This document shows, one piece after another, positions 25,594-34,521 of a stretch of DNA of 64,000 nucleotides. The stretch's first letter is position 1. Each line of letters begins with the position of its first letter. The stretch lies in the NCBI RefSeq assembly GCF_009729545.1, contig NZ_WFIY01000004.1:1772001-1836000 (forward strand), read 5' to 3'. The DNA is from Acidianus infernus. GTDB lineage: Archaea > Thermoproteota > Thermoprotei_A > Sulfolobales > Sulfolobaceae. The translations under genes and the position numbers were made by a program. The notes beneath the pieces are model-generated. The model made no database searches. It saw nothing but the letters and a program-made list of their open reading frames with translations, and was not told the DNA's origin.

Positions 25594-27003
25594 CTATTTT
25601 TTAGACCAGTTTAATACTTTATCTCCCACGATCATGGCAGATATAGTTACCATCGGAACTCCTATTCCGGGCTGTGTATATTGACCAACATAGAAAAGAT
25701 TCTTTAGTTTTCTGTTTTTCATGGGAAGCCTAAACGGACCTGTCTGATCTAAAGTGTGAGCTAATCCGAAGGCAGATCCCTTATACGCGTTATAGTCCTC
25801 TTCGAAATTCACAGCTGTATATATTTTTTCGTATTTTATTTGGAAGTTGCTTCTAGTCTTTGCCTTGAAGTCATCAATTACTTTCCTGACATAGACTTGA
25901 TAATTTGGAAGTGAAAGCCCGGCGGGAGTTGGTATAAGAAATACTAAGTCCTTTCCCTTCAAAGAGCTGTCGGTGGCCTTCCTATAACTTACATAATAAG
26001 ACATATTTTCAGGGTCAAGTTCTTTTCCCTTGGAAATTGAATCAAAGTGTAGTTTCCAATCTCCGTTGATAAAGATTCCGTGATGTGTAGCATTAATTTC
26101 TCCTTCAACTCCAACATAAGCTAAGATCGCAGACGGAGAGAGTTTTCTTCTCTCCCAGTAGGACTCTCCTCTCATTGTGTATTCTATAGGGAGCAGGGTA
26201 TCAGCGTAATGATAATCCATATTAAATATGAACACATCCCCTCTTTCCACGTATTCTCCTGACCTAACAGAAATTACCTTATCGTTGTCCACGTCTATCT
26301 TATTAACCTCGCGATTGAACTTGAATTGAACTCCGGATCTCTTACAAGCTTCAAATAGCTTCTTTACGTATCCTGCAAATCCTCCTTTAGGATAGTAAAC
26401 TCCCTTTCCGTATATTGCGTAATTTACCATTGCATAAAATGCTGGAATATTAAATGGAGATCCGCCAAGAAAAACTGAGGAGAAATCTAAAGCCTTCAAT
26501 AAGAAATCGTCGGAGAAATATTTCCTGTTAAACGAATCCAAGCTGGTAAATATTGGGAACCTCTTTAAGTTTTTTATTATTGTTGGATCAAGGAAATCTG
26601 AAAATTTTACCTCCTTAAATAGAAATTTCTCCATGGCTAGATTATACATGAATTGAGTGTCTTCCAAGTAACTTTCAAAGTCCTTAAACTGAGAAAGGTC
26701 ATCATAAAATTCCTCTTTTCTCTCTAGAACATTCAACTTCCCTGTATATAAAGAAAATAAAGGGTTAAGTTTCATTATTTGAGGAGGTTCCTCTCCTACC
26801 TCATGGAAGAATTTTTCGAAGACTTCAGGCATTAGATACCATGAAGGTCCCATGTCAAATGAGAATTCCTCATATGAGAAACTTCTAGCCCTTCCGCCAG
26901 GCTGATCTAACTTTTCTATTACAGTTACTTCCTCTCCCTTCTTGCTCAAATAAAGTGCAGTTGAAAGTCCTCCTATTCCAGCTCCTACTATTACTACTTT
27001 CAT
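25594..27003 (-). CDS. crtI: Phytoene desaturase CrtI
   Basis: A 469-residue FAD enzyme that converts phytoene to lycopene. It has the N-terminal dinucleotide fold VVIVGAGIGGLSTALYLSKKGEEVTVIEK and PGGRARSFSYEEFSFDMGPSWYLMP. The mid-segment YYPKGGFAGYVKKLFEACKRSGVQF and the C-terminal LKNLFYVGQYTQPGIGVPMVTISAMIVGDKV are both diagnostic of bacterial-type CrtI. The length is slightly short of the usual 490-510. It overlaps the crtZ stop by four bases and is transcribed with it, divergently from crtB. Confidence 0.95.
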   Translation of the reverse strand: MKVVIVGAGIGGLSTALYLSKKGEEVTVIEKLDQPGGRARSFSYEEFSFDMGPSWYLMPEVFEKFFHEVGEEPPQIMKLNPLFSLYTGKLNVLERKEEFYDDLSQFKDFESYLEDTQFMYNLAMEKFLFKEVKFSDFLDPTIIKNLKRFPIFTSLDSFNRKYFSDDFLLKALDFSSVFLGGSPFNIPAFYAMVNYAIYGKGVYYPKGGFAGYVKKLFEACKRSGVQFKFNREVNKIDVDNDKVISVRSGEYVERGDVFIFNMDYHYADTLLPIEYTMRGESYWERRKLSPSAILAYVGVEGEINATHHGIFINGDWKLHFDSISKGKELDPENMSYYVSYRKATDSSLKGKDLVFLIPTPAGLSLPNYQVYVRKVIDDFKAKTRSNFQIKYEKIYTAVNFEEDYNAYKGSAFGLAHTLDQTGPFRLPMKNRKLKNLFYVGQYTQPGIGVPMVTISAMIVGDKVLNWSKK

Positions 27004-27467
27004 GCTTTCTGCCTCGCTTCTTCCGGTATCTTATCTATTCCTCTTATTACCAGAAGGAAACCCCAATTTCCTCTACCTTCGCGATGATGTACGTCGTGAA
27101 CAAGTATTAACTCCCTAAAAGGTTGATGTTTTAAACCCCAAGAACGTAGATGTAGATGTCTATCATGTATTATCATGTCATGCACGAAAACGTAAGCTGC
27201 ACCGTAAGCTGTCATTCCTAAAGCAACTGCAAAAGGAAGCGGATTTCCAGTTCTCAACCACTCAACAAACAAGAGTATTGCAATACCAGCGAAAATTATT
27301 CCAAATGCATCGTTCTTTTCAAGTTCAGCTTGTTTCTCCCTATGATGATCCTCGTGTAGGAACCAAAGAGCTCCGTGCATTACGTACTTATGAAGGAGCC
27401 TAGCTAAGAATTCCATTCCTAAGAAGGAGAGGACTCCAATCAAAGTGAGCTCTAACGTTTCTAACAT
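27000..27467 (-). CDS. crtZ: Beta-carotene 3-hydroxylase CrtZ
   Basis: A 155-residue membrane di-iron hydroxylase. Histidine boxes: HKYVMHG (H26, H31), HEDHHRE (H38, H41, H42), HDMIIHDRHLH (H96, H101, H104) and HDVHHREGRGNWGF (H124, H127, H128), all in family order. Hydrophobic segments near 4-25, 54-70 and 78-96 place it in the membrane. It would turn beta-carotene into zeaxanthin. It is the first gene of the leftward crtZ-crtI operon. Confidence 0.95.
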   Translation of the reverse strand: MLETLELTLIGVLSFLGMEFLARLLHKYVMHGALWFLHEDHHREKQAELEKNDAFGIIFAGIAILLFVEWLRTGNPLPFAVALGMTAYGAAYVFVHDMIIHDRHLHLRSWGLKHQPFRELILVHDVHHREGRGNWGFLLVIRGIDKIPEEARQKA

Positions 27468-27591
27468 ATATTAAAGAGGAGAAAGATAGTATAAAAGGAT
27501 TTATTAGTTGAATTTTAATTCTCCCTTTTAAACAACCGTAAGAAATTTCTTTACGCTATTACTTAATCTGGATATTTAGATAAATATAGCC
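27468..27591. promoter_or_regulatory. Divergent promoter region of the carotenoid genes
   Basis: 124 bases separate the crtZ and crtB start codons. AT-rich TATA-like stretches (TATAAAAGG near 27491-27499, and TTAGATAAATATA near 27568-27580) lie on the two sides. Both operons can therefore be controlled from one small regulatory region. No clear palindrome is seen. Confidence 0.5.
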
Positions 27592-28431
27592 ATGGAGAAT
27601 ATACTTAACACCATTTTCAAGAAGTCCAGCACAACTTACTACAATAGCACGCTCCTATTCCCTCGAGAGATTAGGAGCGATGTTACAAAACTTTATGCCT
27701 TCGTCCGGGTTTTTGATGATCTAGTCGACTCTGTTCCACAGAAGGTAGAAGAATTTTACGCATTAAGAGAGTTATATTATAAGGAACTTGATAAAGGCTC
27801 TGGTGCAAATGTAGTAATATCAAACTTCGTTGAGTTAATGAGGAGAAAAGGATTTAAAGAGGAATGGGTTGAGGCATTCTTAAACTCTATGGAGAGTGAC
27901 TTGAAGAAGAAAGTATACTATACGATAGACGAGACGTTAAGTTACATGTATGGCTCTGCGGAGGTAGTGGGCCTTATGATGATGAAAATACTTAACTTAA
28001 GGGACGAAGCTGCATACTATGCTAGAATGTTAGGTAGAGCAATGCAATATCTAAACTTCATTAGAGACGTGAAAGAGGACATGGAAATGGGAAGGCAATA
28101 CTTACCTGTTAATGAAATGAAGGAATTTAAGGTTTCAAGTCTAGGGGAGTGCAACGAAGCATTCAAGGAATTCATTAGATTTAACTTAAAGAGGTATTTC
28201 TCCTTTCAAAAGGAAGCTGAAATAGGATACCAAATGATACCCGTTAGATATTTGATTCCAATTAAGACCGCCGCGGATATGTATAAGTGGACTGGAATGA
28301 AAATAATGGCAGACCCTTGCGTGGTAAATAGAATAAAGGTAAAACCCAAAAGGAGAAGAGTTCTAATTAGGGGTTTGTTTAATTTTATAGGTGTGCCAAT
28401 TTGGAAATTAACATATTTCTACCGCATTTAG
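27592..28431 (+). CDS. crtB: Phytoene synthase CrtB
   Basis: A 279-residue prenyltransferase that condenses two geranylgeranyl diphosphates into phytoene. The first Asp-rich motif is FDDLVD (41-46) and the second NFIRDVKEDMEMGRQYLP (155-172), with YAFVRVFDD and YMYGSAEVVGLMM also family-typical. The length is normal. It is the first gene of the rightward operon crtB-crtY-glycosyltransferase and overlaps crtY by up to 31 bases. Confidence 0.95.
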   Translation: MENILNTIFKKSSTTYYNSTLLFPREIRSDVTKLYAFVRVFDDLVDSVPQKVEEFYALRELYYKELDKGSGANVVISNFVELMRRKGFKEEWVEAFLNSMESDLKKKVYYTIDETLSYMYGSAEVVGLMMMKILNLRDEAAYYARMLGRAMQYLNFIRDVKEDMEMGRQYLPVNEMKEFKVSSLGECNEAFKEFIRFNLKRYFSFQKEAEIGYQMIPVRYLIPIKTAADMYKWTGMKIMADPCVVNRIKVKPKRRRVLIRGLFNFIGVPIWKLTYFYRI

Positions 28432-29099
28432 CATATGTTGAAATTGATTCAATGATATTTTTCCCTGCCTTGCTAATATCAATCCTTTTCAAGGTCAAAA
28501 GATACTATAAATCATTGGCATTCTCTATAGGGATAGTTGCCCCTCTTTACATAGTATGGGACTTCTTAGCTACTCTTAAGGGCTCTTGGAGTTTCAATCC
28601 TAAGTGGATCTTAGGTATTCGAATTATTGATCTCCCCATAGAGGAGGTCCTTTTCTTCATTGTTACGCCATTTGCTACCCTTTTAATATACGATTTTGTA
28701 ATGGCTAAGGTAAGCGACAGGGAACTTAATTGGATTACAAGAAAATTGATGATATTAATAGCTTCGCTTCTTCTCGTAATAGACTTATTTTTGACACGCT
28801 TCTCATATACTTTCATAGTATTGATTTATGCGTCATTGTCAATTCTGCTTGTTGAATTCCTTGATCCTGAAATGTTCAGATCCAGGAACTATTGGATATT
28901 CCTTGGATTAACATATATTCCTTTCTTAATCTTCGACTATTTCTTGACTTCACTACCGGTGGTCATTTACGGTCCTCATTCAATTTTAGGGATAAGAATA
29001 TTCACAATCCCAATTGAGGATGCAATATACTCATTTTCGATGATAAATTTCTATACTCTATTTTATAGAAGGGGTGTAAAGCTTTGGAATTCCGCATGA
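28401..29099 (+). CDS. crtY: Lycopene beta-cyclase, CrtYcd-type membrane cyclase
   Basis: A 232-residue protein with six to seven transmembrane helices formed by two tandem lycopene-cyclase domains. Each carries the conserved pattern: GSWSFNPKWILGIRIIDLPIEEVLFFIVTPF (about 60-90) and YGPHSILGIRIFTIPIEDAIYSFSMINFYTLFY (about 188-220). The Glu residues in PIEE and PIED are the conserved acidic positions. This is the fused archaeal form of the Gram-positive CrtYc/CrtYd pair and makes beta-carotene. The start is uncertain: TTG 28401 or ATG 28452, the latter giving a shorter first helix. The stop overlaps the next ATG (ATGA). Confidence 0.9.
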   Translation: MEINIFLPHLAYVEIDSMIFFPALLISILFKVKRYYKSLAFSIGIVAPLYIVWDFLATLKGSWSFNPKWILGIRIIDLPIEEVLFFIVTPFATLLIYDFVMAKVSDRELNWITRKLMILIASLLLVIDLFLTRFSYTFIVLIYASLSILLVEFLDPEMFRSRNYWIFLGLTYIPFLIFDYFLTSLPVVIYGPHSILGIRIFTIPIEDAIYSFSMINFYTLFYRRGVKLWNSA

Positions 29100-29959
29100 T
29101 CGAGAACATGTTTTCAAGCGAAGATCCTTCAGTTGTGGAGAAAATATATTCCCTAGATAGGAATTCTATAATAGAATGGATGAGAAAAAGAGAAACAGCA
29201 CAGATGAAAGTGTTTCAAACGGGTAATGATGATGTAGCTGTAGTGATACCTACGGCTGACGTTGAAAGTCAACGCGCTAAGGAATCAATGAGAATATTCT
29301 CCGGAGCTAAGATTGTAATGGTTGAAAGTAAAGGGAATTTCTTTAACTACGCTAGGAGCGTTAACAAAGGGGTGTCGGTAGCTTTAGAGAGCTCACCTCG
29401 TTGGGTCGTGATATCTAACGATGATGTTCACGGTATAGACAGCTTTAAGAAATTGAAGGACGAACTTTCAACGTCAAACAAGGGAATGGTTTTAGCTAAA
29501 CCTTCTAGATACCATTCTTATAAGGTTTCTTTGATTGAGGTGAAACCATACTTCTTGAAGGGAATGTACTTTATTGGAAAGTTTATGAGAATACCCCCTG
29601 CAGAAGTTTACGGCTACCTTCAAATGAAATACGGTGCGAAGCTGGGAGTCAAAACCCTTACTATAATAGATTCAATGATAGGATTAATGAAGAACTTTGC
29701 TGGAGAAGTGAAAGATTCATTCATTAACGCAGGAAGCTTCATGGTTTTAAATAGAAGGGTGATAAACGGTAAAGTTTTCGATGAAACCTTCATAAATGGT
29801 TATGAAGACGTTTACCTTTCAATGAAGATGAGAAATGATATGGAAATCGTGAACTTTAGAATAGACGAGGAAAGGGGAGCTAGCCTAGGTTTCGGTAAGT
29901 TGAGATTTTATAGATCCTTCGTTAACGAAATATATCTTAACTATCTCCTTTGGGGATAG
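29096..29959 (+). CDS. Family-2-like glycosyltransferase of the carotenoid operon
   Basis: About 287 residues from ATG 29096, which overlaps the crtY stop. AVVIPTADVESQRAKESMRIFSGAKIVMVESKGNFFNYARSVNKG is a GT-A-type nucleotide-binding start, and WVVISNDDVHG contains the DD metal-binding site. FINAGSFMVLNRRVINGKVFDETFINGYEDVYLSMKMR is the acceptor-side ED region typical of GT2 proteins. Sulfolobus zeaxanthin is known to occur as glucosides, and the operon position makes this the best candidate for the zeaxanthin glycosyltransferase. It is not related in sequence style to bacterial CrtX (GT1). Confidence 0.78.
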   Translation: MIENMFSSEDPSVVEKIYSLDRNSIIEWMRKRETAQMKVFQTGNDDVAVVIPTADVESQRAKESMRIFSGAKIVMVESKGNFFNYARSVNKGVSVALESSPRWVVISNDDVHGIDSFKKLKDELSTSNKGMVLAKPSRYHSYKVSLIEVKPYFLKGMYFIGKFMRIPPAEVYGYLQMKYGAKLGVKTLTIIDSMIGLMKNFAGEVKDSFINAGSFMVLNRRVINGKVFDETFINGYEDVYLSMKMRNDMEIVNFRIDEERGASLGFGKLRFYRSFVNEIYLNYLLWG

Positions 29960-30009
29960 TATAATGATGGATAATTTAAGAATTTTATTTTGCAATATCT
30001 TCCACATTC

Positions 30010-31185
30010 TCAGAGAATTATATACATTATAATTGAGACTATGAGCATAATTATTTGAGAAACATCTATTCCTCCTAAAATACTTGATATTGGCCCTTCA
30101 TAAGGTATTCCATACTGTTTAAGGTTCATGAAAGGTAAACCTAAAATTATAGCAGTGGCAAAAGATAACCATGCTATTTTCCAATCTTTTTTCTTCATTG
30201 TGTATGCTATTAATATGCCTATCCAAGGAGAAATCCAATAACCTAGACTACTGAGGAAATTTATCAGAAAGTTTAGAAAATCTTGATAAATGAAGTAAAA
30301 AATCACGAACCCTAAAACTCCTGCTATTAAAGTTGCTATCCTCTTATTCGTCTTAACTATAGACGTTAATGCTACTGTATTTGTATAGAGGTTTAACGCA
30401 TCTGCTGATACAATTCCTAAAATCATTATTGCTACTCCTGCAATGGAATATTTACCTAAAACTCCTAAAACGTCAGCAATTGGCGAAGCCTTTCCTATTG
30501 CTAATGCGCTAAGATAACCAATATAACTTAACCAAACGCTCGGAATAGTTACTCCAAAGGATGTGTAAAGTAAAGATTTCTTTAGATTTAAGTTGATTCC
30601 TTTACTATAATCACTTGCATAAGGTGACCAGCTTAATATTGCACCGAAGGAAGTTAGGAAAACTAACCAAAAAGATGAAATTGAGCTTCCTGTAGGAGTA
30701 TGTATACTCTTTGCTGTAACATCAAGTGTTACGAAAATTCCTAAAAGAATTAACAGAACGCTAGCGTAACTCTCAAATTTATGAATGAATGAAGATCCAA
30801 AAATTACTACAAATATATCAGTTATTACTATTATTATACCTCCTAATACTATATTATTTGTAAGTACTGAAAGAGCGAATCCTCCTAAGGTTACGTTGAC
30901 TATAAACCAGCCTAAAGTATTGAGGAAGTTAAGAAATGAGAACGTCTTCCAACCCTTGTTAAACACGTCCTCAGATATCCTTATTTGTTCTTTATTGAAT
31001 TTAGGCCCCATAGAAGTTGCTATTCCTAAGACTATAGAAGCTGAGAGGTTTCCTAACAAGAGTGAAATTATTGTTAAAAGAGGTGAAAGGCCTAATACTG
31101 CCGGTATTAAACCAATTGCATACTTTGCTACTGCAGTATTGGATGAGAACCAAAGCGTTAAGATCGAACGTGGTTTTACAGACAT
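30010..31185 (-). CDS. NCS1-family nucleobase/cation symporter-like permease
   Basis: A 391-residue polytopic permease with ten to eleven helices. ILTLWFSSNTAVAKYAIGLIPAVLG is the NCS1-type start, followed by LNFLNTLGWFIVNV, ILSWSPYASDYSKG (the conserved SxxPYASDYSR-like segment, about 184-198) and GIVSADALNLYTNTVAL. The family imports cytosine, uracil, allantoin, hydantoins or thiamine-type compounds. The substrate is unknown here. It stands alone, convergent with the carotenoid operon. The family is more often 420-500 residues, so the C-terminus may lack one helix. Confidence 0.85.
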   Translation of the reverse strand: MSVKPRSILTLWFSSNTAVAKYAIGLIPAVLGLSPLLTIISLLLGNLSASIVLGIATSMGPKFNKEQIRISEDVFNKGWKTFSFLNFLNTLGWFIVNVTLGGFALSVLTNNIVLGGIIIVITDIFVVIFGSSFIHKFESYASVLLILLGIFVTLDVTAKSIHTPTGSSISSFWLVFLTSFGAILSWSPYASDYSKGINLNLKKSLLYTSFGVTIPSVWLSYIGYLSALAIGKASPIADVLGVLGKYSIAGVAIMILGIVSADALNLYTNTVALTSIVKTNKRIATLIAGVLGFVIFYFIYQDFLNFLINFLSSLGYWISPWIGILIAYTMKKKDWKIAWLSFATAIILGLPFMNLKQYGIPYEGPISSILGGIDVSQIIMLIVSIIMYIIL

Positions 31186-31822
31186 ACGAACATGTGTTCC
31201 ACATATATATTAAAATTATTCTAGGCTAAAATTGATTTATAGCCTATATGTATAAATAATAATGAGGAAGTAATGTTACTTTCAGTTCTTTCTTATTTTT
31301 AATCAAGGAAGTTTTTATGCAAAGCGGAATATATCTGACCTCCTGCACGCCCTAAACGGTAGACCCAAAATCACCTCCTTAGTGTAAATAAGCGTTTCTA
31401 CCAGATGGAAAATTCTCTGTGAATATGTCACTTGAGAACAAGAGAATGAGCAATAGTCTAAACTCTTCCCTCCCCATCATCTCCTTGAATATGCAAGGAG
31501 TAGAGCACCAACACGCGAGTCAATCCAATGAGGTGGGGGAGCGGCTGCTAGAGATATAAGTCGTAGGGAAGTTTAAGAAAAAGGAAGTTAGAGACGAGGA
31601 ATATTTAATGCAATAATGGTTTAAATTGTAAGTAAAGAAGTAATATTATTGTATATCAATTAAAATCTTAATAAAAGAATAATAAAATGTGTTCTAAGTA
31701 CCTTTATTCTTCACATTGAAGCATAGACTAAGAACTCTCTTCTGTGCTTCGTACTTGAAATGCCTCATGATGGGTTGGAAACCTGTCGATAGTTTTTAAA
31801 TACTTACTAACATTATTTTTAT
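31186..31822. other. 637-base intergenic region, mostly mobile-element debris
   Basis: It holds the element remnant at 31335-31570. Beyond it, 31571-31680 is AT-rich without a gene. At 31694-31768 the minus strand encodes 24 residues (MRHFKYEAQKRVLSLCFNVK...), whose codons look unlike the AT-rich background. It may be the start or tail of a lost insertion-sequence gene, but I cannot place it. The plus-strand promoter for the 31823 gene lies at the right edge (AGTTTTTAAATACT near 31790-31804). Confidence 0.45.
31335..31570 (-). mobile_element. IS200/IS605-like right-end remnant (diverged copy)
   Basis: Read on the minus strand the block ends GCAGGAGGTCAG at 31335, the same right border as the copies at 15577, 48313 and 50715. 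Upstream it contains GCCGCTCCCCCACCTCA, recalling GCGCTCCTCCCCAGCTCA in copy 1, and a CTCCTTG...CAAGGAG hairpin (about 31489-31502). CTTCCCTCCCCA and the distal GGTGGGGGAG...GGGAAG can pair into a long stem. It is GC-richer than its surroundings. No transposase or left border is recognisable. Confidence 0.5.
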
Positions 31823-33319
31823 GTGGACAAGCTAAGATTGGAAATTATTCTAAGTGCGTTATTATTTATATCATCTTTCTTTCCTCATTATTGTTTATAT
31901 TTGCTTACAATAATTTCATTCGGAATTCTTCTAAGATTAAAGTATTTCCCGCCTTTCGTTTCCTCAGTTTTGCTACTTTTTTCTCCATTTCATGCTCTAA
32001 TAACTTTGCTCGCATTTCCTCTTCTCTATATAGATAGAAAATTCTCAATCTCTTTTTCCTTAGCTACTTTATTTTCCCTTTTAACCCAAAATTATCTTAT
32101 ATTATTTCTAGCTGGAGCATTGGAAAAAAGAGGACTGATAATTTCCGGGATTATGTTCTTGATATTAGGCGCATTAACGATGAATGAGGGATATAGTAAC
32201 ATTGCATATTTCCTCTTAATAGCGGGAGTAATTTCTGCAATAATTGAAGGCAAGATTTCCTTGAGGACTTCTGCAGTAATTTACTTGTCAGCATTGGCTT
32301 TTTACTTTAAATTATCATTCTTTATACCTGCCATAGTTTCTTTCTCTCCTTTAGTCTCATTATTATTTTCTCCTTTTTATCCATATTTTGCTATTATATC
32401 AATAAAATATGTGAGTAAATTCAGAAGACTAAAGTTCCTAAATTATGTACCTTCAGCTTTATCCTTTATTAATCCTTTTCTTTCATTTTCTTCGTTATAC
32501 GATGCTATTATGAAGAGAGAGATTTTCCTTTACATTCTTTTACCTTTATTCTCATCGATATATTTTATTATGAAAGGCGAATATATTCAAGAAGAAATAA
32601 TCTCTATTTCAATAATTTTCCTTTTTATTCTAAATATATTACGTGGATATTATAAGTTGATAATTTCATTTATTGATAAATATTCACAGTTTATTATCTC
32701 CCTAGCGCTGGATTTCATTGCATACAAATTCTTCCTATTTAATTTAGAAATTTTCTTAATAATCGTTTTATCATCAATTATAATATCTTTACCTAAATTG
32801 AAGACTAGTATATATCCGTTTTTTGCTTCAATAATGTCGTTAGTTAATCCTTTCGTTGGTCTTTCTGCAGTACAAAAGCTTTCTTCATTATTTGTATTTA
32901 TACCTCTTTTCTTTTATATTGAGATGCATTATTCTGTATACTCTGTAATATTTTATATTATTGGAGCTTTTCTAGGAATGGTTTTTAGTGTAAGAGATTT
33001 TAACATAGGGAGAAACATAGTATTCGTTATATTTGCATTATTATTAACTCTAGATGATGTCCTGCTGAGGAATTATATTTATATTGCCTTCAGCCTAGTA
33101 TCTGCAGTTTTAATATTGTTATTTAGACGTAATCTAAATATTTCAGAAATTTTAGCTTTATATTTTGCATCATTTCCTCTGTCCTTTATTTCTGGATTTT
33201 TCATTCTTCTTAAAGGTAAGCTCAATCTATGCATAATTTTAGTAACTGAAGCCGTAATCTCTGTACTAGTTCTTAAGATAGTTTCAATTACGTCCCCAAT
33301 TTTAAGCCAGATTTTGTAA
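31823..33319 (+). CDS. Large polytopic membrane protein of unknown function
   Basis: 498 residues, almost entirely hydrophobic, with roughly 14-16 predicted helices and only short Lys/Arg-rich loops (RLKYF, KFRRLKF, RRNLNIS). No transporter motif, charged translocation residue pattern or cofactor site stands out. It starts at a GTG at 31823: the ATG at 31821 is out of frame and closes at once. A TTTTTAAAT promoter-like stretch precedes it. The next gene begins one base after its stop, so the two are likely co-transcribed. Confidence 0.7.
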   Translation: MDKLRLEIILSALLFISSFFPHYCLYLLTIISFGILLRLKYFPPFVSSVLLLFSPFHALITLLAFPLLYIDRKFSISFSLATLFSLLTQNYLILFLAGALEKRGLIISGIMFLILGALTMNEGYSNIAYFLLIAGVISAIIEGKISLRTSAVIYLSALAFYFKLSFFIPAIVSFSPLVSLLFSPFYPYFAIISIKYVSKFRRLKFLNYVPSALSFINPFLSFSSLYDAIMKREIFLYILLPLFSSIYFIMKGEYIQEEIISISIIFLFILNILRGYYKLIISFIDKYSQFIISLALDFIAYKFFLFNLEIFLIIVLSSIIISLPKLKTSIYPFFASIMSLVNPFVGLSAVQKLSSLFVFIPLFFYIEMHYSVYSVIFYIIGAFLGMVFSVRDFNIGRNIVFVIFALLLTLDDVLLRNYIYIAFSLVSAVLILLFRRNLNISEILALYFASFPLSFISGFFILLKGKLNLCIILVTEAVISVLVLKIVSITSPILSQIL

Positions 33320-33320
33320 T

Positions 33321-33749
33321 ATGCTTGATGAAGACGTAAAGGAAATTTTAGGGATAATAAAATCTTATCCGTTAGTTATATATAAAATAGATGCAAACTA
33401 TATTAATCCTCCTACTTATGAAAGCGACGAGCTTTATAATTTAGCAAAGGAGTTAGAAGATTTAGCTTATCCCACTAGAGAAAACGACTATGCAAAAATT
33501 TACTATAACTTCTTCTGTCCCGTCAAGTTAAAGAACTCTATAATAAGATTTATACCTATAGGTTTAGCTTATCTTAAAAAATACGATACTTACGAAATAT
33601 TCATAAATACTAGGGGTAAAATAGAGATAAAAAGAGGAAATAAAGAAGCTGATAAATTTATTAAGAATTTATTATTAAGAGCGATATCTTTTTCTAAGTT
33701 TCAAATTAATAGGGGATTAATAATAACGACTGATTATATAGAAAGGTAA
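33321..33749 (+). CDS. Hypothetical soluble protein in operon with membrane protein
   Basis: 142 residues, no recognised family. It reads as an alpha/beta protein (EDVKEILGIIKSYPLVIYKID... NDYAKIYYNFFCPVKLKNSIIRFIPIGLAYLKKYDTYEIFINTRGKIEIKRG). It has one Cys and no signal peptide or membrane helix. It starts one base after the 31823 gene and is followed 16 bases later by the 33766 gene, so the three are probably one transcript. Confidence 0.65.
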   Translation: MLDEDVKEILGIIKSYPLVIYKIDANYINPPTYESDELYNLAKELEDLAYPTRENDYAKIYYNFFCPVKLKNSIIRFIPIGLAYLKKYDTYEIFINTRGKIEIKRGNKEADKFIKNLLLRAISFSKFQINRGLIITTDYIER

Positions 33750-33765
33750 AGTCAAGCTAAAGTAC

Positions 33766-34389
33766 GTGAAAGATCCTACAATAACTATTGAAGAAGCCAA
33801 GAAATTGCTGAAGGAATATAAGGATAATTTAAGCAGGAGAATTGAAAGAGATATAAGTCTAGGAGATTACCTCAGAACAGTAAAAGTTATTTATGAGGTA
33901 CTAGGTTTTGATATCAGAGGTGAATTGAAAGACCTATATAGGCGTTACGCTGATGGAAGGGACTGTGGAATGATGGAATTACCTCTAGATGATGTAATAG
34001 CGTTTAAGAAATGGTTAAGCAGTGAATCCTCTTGTGGAGGTCATCCTTTTGAAGTTGTTAGAGGCGGATTAATTACTTATGGAATTCATTTATATCCTCC
34101 AGAAGGCGGCAGGTATGTTTTATCTCCAGGGGACTATTATGAGGAGTTTTACAGAGTGGTTAAGGAATTTTTAAGAAGGAAAATTCCTTTTAAGTCTCCT
34201 GAGTTGGTAAACGTATTAAAAGTGTTAACTGGCTTAGCGGAAGTTAAGGTTAATGAAATAAACGATTTTCCAAAGATGATTGTTCTTTATGAAGATGTAA
34301 GAAATAAGAGAAAGATAAAATGGGAGGAAATAGAGGAAGTTGAGTATAGAAGGGAGAAATTTAAGAAACTTAATTCTAATCTGTATTAA
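33766..34389 (+). CDS. Conserved-looking archaeal hypothetical protein
   Basis: 207 residues from a GTG at 33766. ITIEEAKKLLKEYKDNLSRRIERDISLGDYLRTVKVIYEVLGFDIRGELKDLYRRYADGRDCGMMELP and FEVVRGGLITYGIHLYPPEGGRYVLSPGDYYEEFYRV look like strongly constrained protein with a possible metal or nucleotide site around the Cys/His (DCGMM, SCGGHPFE). It resembles archaeal uncharacterised families (DUF2192-like), but I cannot confirm this. It is the last gene of a three-gene group. Confidence 0.65.
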   Translation: MKDPTITIEEAKKLLKEYKDNLSRRIERDISLGDYLRTVKVIYEVLGFDIRGELKDLYRRYADGRDCGMMELPLDDVIAFKKWLSSESSCGGHPFEVVRGGLITYGIHLYPPEGGRYVLSPGDYYEEFYRVVKEFLRRKIPFKSPELVNVLKVLTGLAEVKVNEINDFPKMIVLYEDVRNKRKIKWEEIEEVEYRREKFKKLNSNLY

Positions 34390-34521
34390 TTAGCTATATT
34401 ACTATAGAACAAGTTACAATATTATTATATTTTGTTATATTCTCCAATCATGAATGCATAAAGCTACAATAAGTATATAATTTAAAACTTTAATTTTAAA
34501 AATATAATAGAAATACAAATT

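Noticed and set aside
30785..31213. 142-codon plus-strand frame inside the NCS1 permease gene
   Set aside because: Antisense to a hydrophobic permease whose motifs are clear. The composition is a mirror of membrane codons.
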